Source: Thermoleophilales bacterium (GTDB lineage: Bacteria > Actinomycetota > Thermoleophilia > Solirubrobacterales > 70-9). Taken from it: DNA of 64,000 nt. Of this stretch, positions 57,842 to 64,000 are shown one piece after another. The position numbers and the translations under genes were made by a program. The notes under the pieces are model-generated. The model made no database searches and was not told where the DNA came from. It saw nothing but the letters and a program-made list of their open reading frames with translations. Location: the NCBI GenBank assembly GCA_020636895.1, contig JACJWZ010000003.1, positions 124,001-188,000 of the forward strand, given 5' to 3'. Numbering within the stretch: position 1 is the stretch's first letter; every line of letters begins with the position of its first letter.

Positions 57842-57861
57842 ACAAGGTGTATTGAAGCGAT

Positions 57862-58614
57862 ATGGACCCCGGCTCCCTTCTCCTGATCGCGAGCTGGTCG
57901 TTCGCCGTCGCGCTCGCGGGCGGTACTGCCGGGCTCGTGCTCGGCAACCTCCGGTTGCCGGTCGTGCTGCTCTTCGCGACGTCGGCGGCGGCGGGGGCCG
58001 GAGCGAACGTCGCGATCAGCGGGGTCGCCGCAGCCGCGGCGGCGAGCATCCACATCCGCGCCGGGCGCGTCAACTGGAGGCTCCTGTGGCTCATGGGTCC
58101 CCCGTCGCTGGTCGGGGGGATCGTCGGCGGGGTGATCAGCGGAGCACTCCCGAGCCGGGTGCTGCTCGGGGTCATCTCCGTCGTCGTCCTCTACGGCGCG
58201 GTCGAGACCGCGCGGCACGGACAGCGCCAGGCACCCGCACCGGCCTCGGAGCCGCACCGTCTCGCCGCTGTGGCCACCGGTCTCGGGGTGGGCGTGCTCG
58301 GCGGGATCGTCGGTCTGATCCTGGGAACCCTGCGCCTGCCCGCGATGTTGCGATGGGTCGGGGTCGACGCGCAGGGCGCCGTGGCGACGAACTCCGCGAT
58401 CGGAGTGATGCTTGCGCTGGGAGCTGTGATCGGCCACCTCGGAGGCGACATCGACTGGAACATCGCGCTCGCGGGGTCCACCGGTGCGATCCCGGGAGCC
58501 CTGCTCGGAGCCCATCTCGTCGGGAGGTTCGAGACCCGGACGCTGCTGCGGGTCGTCGCCGTGGTCCTCGTCGTCAGCGGCCTCGCGATGGCCGCTACGG
58601 CGATCGCCGGCTGA
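57862..58614 (+). CDS. TauE/SafE-family membrane exporter
   Basis: Integral membrane protein of 250 residues with about eight spans in two similar halves, each starting with a GGxxGLxLGxLRLP pattern (AGGTAGLVLGNLRLPV and LGGIVGLILGTLRLPA). The family is associated with export of sulfite, sulfoacetate or other organic anions. No sulfur genes are nearby, so the substrate is open. It diverges from rarA. Confidence 0.85.
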   Translation: MDPGSLLLIASWSFAVALAGGTAGLVLGNLRLPVVLLFATSAAAGAGANVAISGVAAAAAASIHIRAGRVNWRLLWLMGPPSLVGGIVGGVISGALPSRVLLGVISVVVLYGAVETARHGQRQAPAPASEPHRLAAVATGLGVGVLGGIVGLILGTLRLPAMLRWVGVDAQGAVATNSAIGVMLALGAVIGHLGGDIDWNIALAGSTGAIPGALLGAHLVGRFETRTLLRVVAVVLVVSGLAMAATAIAG

Positions 58615-58661
58615 GGCGTCCCAGGACTGCGCAGGGAGGCGGGCCGCCACCGCGGCGGCGC

Positions 58662-58667
58662 TACGCT
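58662..58667 (+). promoter_or_regulatory. Putative -10 hexamer, leaderless start of DUF1385 gene
   Basis: TACGCT ends 7 bases before ATG 58675; no Shine-Dalgarno is present between them. Confidence 0.45.
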
Positions 58668-58674
58668 CCCCGCC

Positions 58675-59574
58675 ATGCCCGACCCGGAGGAGACCAGCGG
58701 CGCGACCCCGGACCTGTTCGCGACGCCGGAACCGTCGACCAACGGCGCCTCCGCGAACGGGCACGGCCCGGCCACGGAGGAGGAGAAGCTGCGCCTCGGC
58801 GGCATGGCCCTTCGCAACGGCCTGCTGATCCACGGCCCGACCTCGTGGGGCGCCGCCGCGCGCGCGAAGGACGGCTCGATCCAGGTCGCCTCGGGCCCGA
58901 AGCCCGACTTCGGCGGCAACCGCTTCGCCAAGGTGCCGATCCTCCGCGGCCCGCTGCGGATGGCGGAAGCCTTCGCCGTGATCCCGATCGCCCGCTTCAA
59001 CCTTCCCTCCGCCAGGCTCCCCTTCGAGGACCCGCGCGTGATCGTCGCCGCGGCCGCGACGACTGCGGTCAGCGCCGCGATCCGCGGTCGCGGGCGCGCG
59101 CCGAGCGAGATGAGCCCGGCCCGGGAGGCCGCCACCGCGGTGCTCGGCCTGGCCCCCGCCCTGGTCGCGCTCGGCGGCTCCGACCTCGCCTACTACCACG
59201 CGGTCGAGCACAAGTCGATCGGCGGATACGAGCAGGGCAAGGACGCCGCCGCGGTCCCCAAGGAGCATCAGCGTTGCGGCTCCAACCTGATCGTCCCGAT
59301 GCTGATCTTCTCCGTAGCCGGCCAGGTCGTCGTCAACAAGCTGGTCGAGAACCCGGGGCGGGTCACGCAGTCGCTGAGCGGAGTCGCCGGCCTGTCGCTC
59401 TCGGTTGAGACTTTCGTCCATGCCGAGCGGCATCCCGATTCGCCGCTGGGCCGGGCGGTGCACTTCAGCGGAGACGCGATCCAGCGCCTGTTCGCGACCC
59501 GCGAACCGGACGAGGAGCAGATGAAGGTCGGCGCCGCCGCGCTCGACGCGGTGCTCGCCGCCGAACGCGGCTAA
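58675..59574 (+). CDS. DUF1385 (YqhQ-like) membrane protein
   Basis: Protein of 299 residues. The N-terminal 40 residues are polar and variable. DUF1385 follows, with GGMALRNGLLIHGPTSW, ILRGPLRMAEA, the polar signature YYHAVEHKSIGGYEQGKDAAAV, the cysteine region HQRCGSNLIVPML and two to four hydrophobic segments. The family is conserved in Gram-positive bacteria without an established function. Here it is followed 21 bases later by ftsH, with which it may be co-transcribed. Confidence 0.82.
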   Translation: MPDPEETSGATPDLFATPEPSTNGASANGHGPATEEEKLRLGGMALRNGLLIHGPTSWGAAARAKDGSIQVASGPKPDFGGNRFAKVPILRGPLRMAEAFAVIPIARFNLPSARLPFEDPRVIVAAAATTAVSAAIRGRGRAPSEMSPAREAATAVLGLAPALVALGGSDLAYYHAVEHKSIGGYEQGKDAAAVPKEHQRCGSNLIVPMLIFSVAGQVVVNKLVENPGRVTQSLSGVAGLSLSVETFVHAERHPDSPLGRAVHFSGDAIQRLFATREPDEEQMKVGAAALDAVLAAERG

Positions 59575-59595
59575 GCGAGTTGGGGGGTTGTGCCG

Positions 59596-61248
59596 ATGGG
59601 TGAGTTCATGAACCCGATCACGGCAGCGGATCTGATCGACGACGTCACCGGTCAGATCGACAGGTTCTACGGGGTGATCTTTGTCGTCTTCGTGCTCGGG
59701 ATGCTCTACGTCATGTTCCGGATGCTGAGCGTGATGCCGAAGACCAAGCCTCAGGAGATCAAGGCATCGAAGCGCAGCGGGGTCACCTGGGACGACATCG
59801 CCGGCGTCGAGGCGACCAAGGACGAGCTGCGCGAGGTCGTCGAGTTCCTCTCCGACCCGAAGCGGTTCAAGACCCTCGGCGCGAAGGTCCCGAAGGGGAT
59901 CCTCCTGCACGGCCCACCGGGCACGGGCAAGACGATGCTCGCCAAGGCGGTCGCCCACGAGTCCGGCGCCAACTTCTTCAGCCAGTCGGCCTCATCGTTC
60001 GTCGAGATGTTCGCCGGCCTCGGCGCGGCGCGGATCAGGCGCCTCTTCAAGGAGGCGCGCGAGAACTCTCCCGCGATCCTCTTCATCGACGAGCTCGACG
60101 CCGTCGGCACCACACGCGGCAACGATGTCTCCGGCGAGCGCGACCAGACGCTGAACCAGCTCCTCGTCGAGATGGACGGCTTCGAGGCCTCCGAGAACAT
60201 CGTCGTCATGGCCGCGTCGAACCTGCTCGAGAAGCTCGACCCGGCGCTGCTGCGCCCGGGGCGCTTCGACCGTCAGGTGTTCGTGCCGCCGCCCGACCTG
60301 CGGGCCCGCGAGGAGATCCTCAAGGTGCACACCCGCGACAAGCCGCTGAGCCCCGACATCGACCTCAAGCGCGTCGCCCAGCACAGCTCCGGCCTGACCG
60401 GCGCGGATCTCGGGAACCTCTGCAACGAGGCGGCGATCCAGGCCGGCCGCGCGCAGCGCTCGTTCATCTCCCAGGCTGACTTCGACAACGCCTTCGAGCG
60501 CGTCGTCGCGGGTCTGCAGAGTCGCAAGGTGATCACCGACGACGAGAAGCGCGTCGTCGCCTGGCACGAGGCGGGCCACGCCCTCGTCTCAGAGCTGCTG
60601 CCGACGGTCGACAAGGTGCAGAAGGTCTCCATCGTCCCCCGCGGCAAGGCGCTCGGCTACACGCTGAACCTGCCGCAGGAGGACCGCTACCTGAAGTCCC
60701 GCCAGGAGCTCATCGACTACATGAAGGTGCTGCTGGGAGGCCGGGTCGCCGAGCAGATCACGTTCGGTCGGGTCACGACCGGCGCCTCCGACGACCTCTC
60801 GAAGGTGACGATGATCGCCCGCTCGATGGTCTACGAGTACGGGATGGGGACGTCGATCCGCTCCCACCAGGTCCCGGCGAACGACTGGAACGTCTCCGAG
60901 ATGATGCGCCAGCGCCGCGACGAGGAGGTCACCGAGATCGCTGAGGAGGCCTACCGCGGCGCCCAGCGGCTGATCACGGATCACCGCGATCTGCTCGACG
61001 AGATCGCCAACAAGCTGCTCGTCGACGAGGTGATCGAGCAGGCCGAGATCGCTCAGATCATGCGTGAGCACCGCGACACGTCGCTGTCGCCGAAGCCGGC
61101 GCACGAACCGCCGATCCTTCCGCGCCCGGAGTCGGAGGGCGCGCCCGCCTCCCGCGTCGCCGAGGCGATCAAGTCCGCGGCCGCCGGGGCCGACGCGCCG
61201 CAGGGATCGAGTCAACCTCCTCCTCCGCCGCCCCCGCCGCTGGCCTGA
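59596..61248 (+). CDS. ftsH: FtsH-type AAA+ zinc metalloprotease, short N-terminus
   Basis: Membrane-bound ATP-dependent protease of 550 residues. The AAA+ motifs are intact: Walker A GPPGTGKT (106-113), Walker B ILFIDELDAVG and the second region of homology ALLRPGRFDRQV. The zinc site is HEAGH (His324, Glu325, His328) with Asp399/400 in ASDDLSKVT. Only one membrane span (about 26-46) precedes the ATPase, and the periplasmic domain of classical FtsH is missing. The tail ends in a polyproline run. GGGGGG at 59582-59587 sits 8 bases before ATG 59596, which favours it over GTG 59590. Confidence 0.9.
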   Translation: MGEFMNPITAADLIDDVTGQIDRFYGVIFVVFVLGMLYVMFRMLSVMPKTKPQEIKASKRSGVTWDDIAGVEATKDELREVVEFLSDPKRFKTLGAKVPKGILLHGPPGTGKTMLAKAVAHESGANFFSQSASSFVEMFAGLGAARIRRLFKEARENSPAILFIDELDAVGTTRGNDVSGERDQTLNQLLVEMDGFEASENIVVMAASNLLEKLDPALLRPGRFDRQVFVPPPDLRAREEILKVHTRDKPLSPDIDLKRVAQHSSGLTGADLGNLCNEAAIQAGRAQRSFISQADFDNAFERVVAGLQSRKVITDDEKRVVAWHEAGHALVSELLPTVDKVQKVSIVPRGKALGYTLNLPQEDRYLKSRQELIDYMKVLLGGRVAEQITFGRVTTGASDDLSKVTMIARSMVYEYGMGTSIRSHQVPANDWNVSEMMRQRRDEEVTEIAEEAYRGAQRLITDHRDLLDEIANKLLVDEVIEQAEIAQIMREHRDTSLSPKPAHEPPILPRPESEGAPASRVAEAIKSAAAGADAPQGSSQPPPPPPPPLA

Positions 61249-61313
61249 GCGCCGGCCTCGCGACCGGAGTCCGCTGCGGCGCCCGACCGCGCTCGGCCCG
61301 TCGTGCCTGTCAA

Positions 61314-61319
61314 TACACT
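61314..61319 (+). promoter_or_regulatory. Putative -10 hexamer, leaderless start of epimerase
   Basis: TACACT ends 9 bases before ATG 61329; no Shine-Dalgarno is visible. Confidence 0.4.
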
Positions 61320-61328
61320 GCGCGGCCC

Positions 61329-61739
61329 ATGCTGGACCGCATCGATCACGTGGGCGTCGCCGTCGAGGATCTCGACGCCGCCCTGAAGCTGTACGAGGAC
61401 GCCTTCGGGATGCCGATGGTGCACCGCGAGATCGTCGAGGAGCAAGGCGTCGAGGCCGTGCTGCTCGACGTTGGCGACGGGCACGTCGAGCTGCTGCGCC
61501 CGCTCGGCCCCGACACGCCGGTCGGCAAGTACCTCGCCAAGAAGGGCCCCGGCCTGCACCACGTCGCCTACGCGGTCGGCGACATCAAGGCGACGCTCGA
61601 GCAGCTCACCGCCGCCGGCGTCGAGCTGATCGACGAGACCCCGCGGATCGGCATCCGCAAGAGCCAGGTCGCCTTCCTGCACCCGAAGTCGACCGGCGGC
61701 GTGCTGACCGAGATCGTCCAGCCGGCGGAGGGCCACTGA
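61329..61739 (+). CDS. Methylmalonyl-CoA epimerase
   Basis: Glyoxalase-fold enzyme of 136 residues that interconverts (S)- and (R)-methylmalonyl-CoA for propionate and odd-chain or branched-chain degradation. The metal ligands expected in the family are present: His7 in IDHVGVAV, a histidine in GLHHVAYAV, the glutamine/glutamate positions in HVELLRP and a C-terminal glutamate in GGVLTEIVQ. Length is typical. The B12-dependent mutase that would complete the pathway is not in the window. The next gene starts 1 base after its stop. Confidence 0.92.
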   Translation: MLDRIDHVGVAVEDLDAALKLYEDAFGMPMVHREIVEEQGVEAVLLDVGDGHVELLRPLGPDTPVGKYLAKKGPGLHHVAYAVGDIKATLEQLTAAGVELIDETPRIGIRKSQVAFLHPKSTGGVLTEIVQPAEGH

Positions 61740-61740
61740 G

Positions 61741-61953
61741 ATGGCCGACTCGGCCCGGCGGATCGAGCTCGGCTTCGACGGCGGTCAGGTGATCGCCCTG
61801 CGCGTCTCCGAGAAGGACCTCGAGGGCCTGCGCAAGGCGCTCGGCGGTGACGGCTGGCACCGGCTCAGCACCGAGGAGTCCGAGGTCGACGTCGATCTCG
61901 GCAAGCTCGTCTTCGTGAAGACCGCAGGCGACGGCACCAAGGTCGGCTTCTAG
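61741..61953 (+). CDS. Small conserved-looking protein of unknown function
   Basis: Protein of 70 residues, starting 1 base after the epimerase stop, so probably in the same operon. The pattern (RIELGFDGGQVIALRV, then SEKDLEGLRKAL, then VDVDLGKLVFVKT ending KVGF) suggests a small beta-alpha-beta fold that might bind a ligand or partner. It resembles actinobacterial small proteins of the DUF3107 size class, but I cannot confirm the family. Confidence 0.6.
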   Translation: MADSARRIELGFDGGQVIALRVSEKDLEGLRKALGGDGWHRLSTEESEVDVDLGKLVFVKTAGDGTKVGF

Positions 61954-62101
61954 CCCATCCTGCCCCAAGGCGTCCCCGGCACGGAGTTCGCCGAGCCCTC
62001 GGAGGACCTGTCACCGGCAAACAGGGAAGAGGTCCACTTCCGGGTGACACGTCCGGCGCCGGAACCCTTCCCGTCACCGGGCGGCCCTGCGTGGGCGTGA
62101 G

Positions 62102-63163
62102 TCAGTTCTGGGACCCTCCGGCGCTCGCCAGCGCGTTCCAGAGGAGATCCTCGGCTTCCACGACCTCGGCGGTCGCGATCCTGATCCGCTCCCAGGCAGC
62201 CGGGTCGGCGCCCTCGGACTCGCTCGCCGCGTAGAGCGCGGAGGCCAGCGCGCTCCAGCGCTCGGCGGCGATCCCGGAGAGCTCCGCCCCGGCGGTGCGC
62301 CCGACCTCGGCGAGGAAGCGCGAGTACATCGACCGGAAGTTGGCGCCGCCGGTGCCGCGGCGCTCGATCACCTGGTAGTTGAAGCGCGCGCACCACTTCC
62401 AGTCGGGCGCGGCGGCGGGCCAGTCGGAGACCTCGTCGCGGAGGCGCCGCAGCGCCGACAGCCCCTCGACCTCCGGGGCGGCCGGCTCAAGCATCGATCG
62501 CGCGGCGAGGGCGATCGCGGCCGGTGCCGCCTCGAGCAGCTCCGCGCGGGTGGGCACCGCGCCGGGCAGGTCGATCATGTGGCCCGCGAGCGGAAACAGC
62601 GGATGCTCCCCGTGACGAGCGAGCCGCAGGCCCTTCAGCGACGTCCGCTGCAGCCCCTCGAAGCCGGTGTCGGCGACGTAGGCGGAGTCCTCGTCGTAGC
62701 CGGCGAGCACGATCGCGTGGCCGGGGAAGTGCGCCGAGTTGCCGTAGTGGTCGAGGTGGAAGAGATCGGTGATGAGGAGGATCGGGCGGCCGTCGTCGAC
62801 GACGTCGCGGGCAAGCTCCCAGGCCTCGTCGGGATCGCCGGTGGTCCGCAGGCGCAACGGCGCACCGGTCAGCTCCAGGAAGTTCTCCTCGAGCCGTCCC
62901 GTGCGACCGTTGGTGAAGCGGGTCGGCGATAGGTCGGGGGCCGTGAAGTAGTGGAAGCTCGCACCGGCGCCGAGGCCGAGGGCCAGCTCCTCGCTGATCT
63001 CGGTTCCGTGGAAGGCGAGCAGGTTGCGCAACGCCGTCGATCCGCAGTGATGGCCGGGGAGGTGCTCGAAGCCGGGAACGAGAACGGGCTCCGCGCTGAC
63101 ATCGGGCTCCGCCCGCCCGTGCGCTTCTGTCGACCCCACCCCTGCTCCACGCGCCGCGTCCAT
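62102..63163 (-). CDS. BtrH-like N-terminal-domain protein (papain-like acyltransferase fold)
   Basis: Protein of 353 residues. The N-terminal half matches the BtrH_N pattern: GHHCGSTALRNLLAFHG with a candidate catalytic cysteine, then PILLITDLFHLDHYGNSAHFPGHAIVLAGYD with candidate histidines and the following Asp. The C-terminal half is helical (DUF4872 type). BtrH moves a side chain onto an aminoglycoside in butirosin synthesis, but the domain also occurs outside such clusters, and no other natural-product genes are here. It lies 14 bases after the partial membrane protein gene, so they may be an operon. Confidence 0.72.
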   Translation of the reverse strand: MDAARGAGVGSTEAHGRAEPDVSAEPVLVPGFEHLPGHHCGSTALRNLLAFHGTEISEELALGLGAGASFHYFTAPDLSPTRFTNGRTGRLEENFLELTGAPLRLRTTGDPDEAWELARDVVDDGRPILLITDLFHLDHYGNSAHFPGHAIVLAGYDEDSAYVADTGFEGLQRTSLKGLRLARHGEHPLFPLAGHMIDLPGAVPTRAELLEAAPAAIALAARSMLEPAAPEVEGLSALRRLRDEVSDWPAAAPDWKWCARFNYQVIERRGTGGANFRSMYSRFLAEVGRTAGAELSGIAAERWSALASALYAASESEGADPAAWERIRIATAEVVEAEDLLWNALASAGGSQN

Positions 63164-63177
63164 CGCGACCCAGTCTC

Positions 63178-64000
63178 TCAGCCGGACTCCCCCGCGGATG
63201 GGCTGCGGAGCAGTCGCAGGTACTCCTCGCGAACCCTGAAGACCGACCGCAGCTCCGCCGTGACCTCCTCGAGGAACTCCTCGCGGTAGGTCGAGTCGGT
63301 GAGCATCGAGATCGCGAAGTAGAGGCCGGTGAAGGCCGCCAGCCCGGCGGCGACCTTGAGCAGCTCCGAGGTGATCTGGAACTGCTCGCCGAGCACGGTG
63401 ATCGTCAGCAGCGTGTTCCCCGCCTCACCGATCCACGCTTCGCGCACGGCCTGGTTGACCGCGATCGCCCCGAAGACGATGAAGAAGGCGGCGACGAGAG
63501 CACTCACGACGAGCACCTGGATGGCCTGGCTCGTGAACAGGATCAGGCCGACGTTGCGACGCTGGCGGGTCTCGAGCGGCTCGGCCTCGCTCCCCACCTC
63601 GGCCTCGAGCGAGCGCACCTCGCGAGGCAGCCGGGCGAGCAGGAAGCCGGTGCCGAGGGAGACGAAGAGCAGCGCGATCGCGAGCAGGTCCCCGTCTGAG
63701 ATCAGCGAGAAGACCTGCCACATCTCGGTGCTCATGAAGGCCAGGAGGGCGAAGATCATCAGCAGCGGCACCGCGCGGGCGAGCAGCGTGACCGAAGCCT
63801 GCAGCTGGCTCATCAGGCGGCGGAAGACCCAACCCACGATCGAGAAGAGCCCGTAGCCGAGCACCGCGTAGATCAGGGCGAGCAGCGCGAGGTTGGCGAG
63901 CGCGGTGCCGATCGCGCTGCGGCCCTGGTTGCCGAAGATCAGCGGCAGCAGCGCCGGCACGATCACGAATGCGGCCAGCTCGACCTTGCCGACGTCCTCC
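63178..64000 (-). CDS. Integral membrane protein, 5' end beyond the window
   Basis: The visible 274 residues contain about six hydrophobic segments and continue in frame to the window edge, so the start is missing; a GTG at 63966 is not needed as a start because coding sense extends upstream. Segments include ALLALIYAVLGYGLFSIVGW and VLVVSALVAAFFIVFGAIAV. The C-terminal 40 residues are charged and cytoplasmic (REEFLEEVTAELRSVF). No family is recognised. It is upstream of the BtrH-like gene. Confidence 0.65.
   Translation of the reverse strand, partial: EDVGKVELAAFVIVPALLPLIFGNQGRSAIGTALANLALLALIYAVLGYGLFSIVGWVFRRLMSQLQASVTLLARAVPLLMIFALLAFMSTEMWQVFSLISDGDLLAIALLFVSLGTGFLLARLPREVRSLEAEVGSEAEPLETRQRRNVGLILFTSQAIQVLVVSALVAAFFIVFGAIAVNQAVREAWIGEAGNTLLTITVLGEQFQITSELLKVAAGLAAFTGLYFAISMLTDSTYREEFLEEVTAELRSVFRVREEYLRLLRSPSAGESG

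Noticed and set aside
61950..62396. 148-residue minus-strand frame over the end of the BtrH-like gene
   Set aside because: It overlaps a well-supported gene out of frame and shows no domain; the intergenic part holds GTCACC-type hairpins instead.

Overview
This 64 kb window is GC-rich bacterial chromosome with dense, well-ordered gene content and no phage, insertion sequence or CRISPR array that I can see. The mix of genes suggests an actinobacterium, most likely of the class Thermoleophilia (Solirubrobacterales-like). The pointers are many secreted proteins with lysine-rich C-termini, an MptB-like GT-C glycosyltransferase, YHYH, DUF1254 and CSLREA proteins, a ccm-hem cluster, frequent GTG starts and a tRNA gene without encoded CCA. 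The class assignment is inference. An anti-sigma-28 (FlgM)-like gene hints that the organism is motile.

Layout. 25-4.0 kb: an OmpR/HisKA two-component pair diverging from a membrane protein with a degenerate M28 peptidase domain. 4.2-9.8 kb: FlgM-like protein, thiL with a membrane glycosyltransferase, a HAD hydrolase coupled to a CPBP protease, an L,D-transpeptidase and pyrE. 10-20.6 kb: a GGDEF-EAL protein carrying a CarH-like B12 module, an NlpC/P60 protein, a YHYH protein, a Tat-exported PhoD phosphatase, a molybdopterin oxidoreductase next to a flavin oxidase, and a DUF1254 protein. 20.7-31.5 kb: mainly exported or cell-surface proteins (stalk-like repeats, an M28 peptidase with a collagen-like tract, a glycine-rich surface protein, a penicillin-acylase-like hydrolase, a glycosidase-like protein), an MFS exporter, tRNA-Arg(CCT) and a broken RTX remnant beside it. 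31.5-39.3 kb: a galT-SPFH-NfeD operon, a trypsin-like protease, a thioredoxin-like lipoprotein and a parallel beta-helix protein. 39.3-47.2 kb: an SF2 helicase behind a highly structured leader, birA, an ABC exporter preceded by a 24-residue membrane microprotein, a SAM hydroxide adenosyltransferase and a patatin phospholipase. 47.3-53.5 kb: a compact operon ccmA-ccmB-ccmC-ccmD-hemA-hemC-cobA/hemD. 53.7-64 kb: NUDIX, aldehyde dehydrogenase, rarA, TauE-type exporter, DUF1385 protein, a short FtsH, methylmalonyl-CoA epimerase, a BtrH-like protein and a partial membrane protein.

How the genes work together. The tetrapyrrole operon joins haem precursor synthesis (hemA, hemC, hemD with a sirohaem/cobalamin methyltransferase) to the CcmABCD haem-delivery part of cytochrome c maturation. 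The NfeD/SPFH pair is a recognised membrane quality-control pair. Many unlinked genes start 6-9 bases after a TANNNT hexamer, which indicates widespread leaderless transcription.

Items most worth a second look: the folded leader before the helicase; a 52-56 bp palindromic element found twice between convergent genes, with a compensatory stem change; the GGDEF-EAL-B12 protein with an intact Wx9EH motif but no axial histidine; hemC, which has no ATG, GTG or TTG start; the RTX remnant broken by a 10 bp duplication; and the 24-residue microprotein. All calls come from reading the sequence; no searches or folding programs were run.
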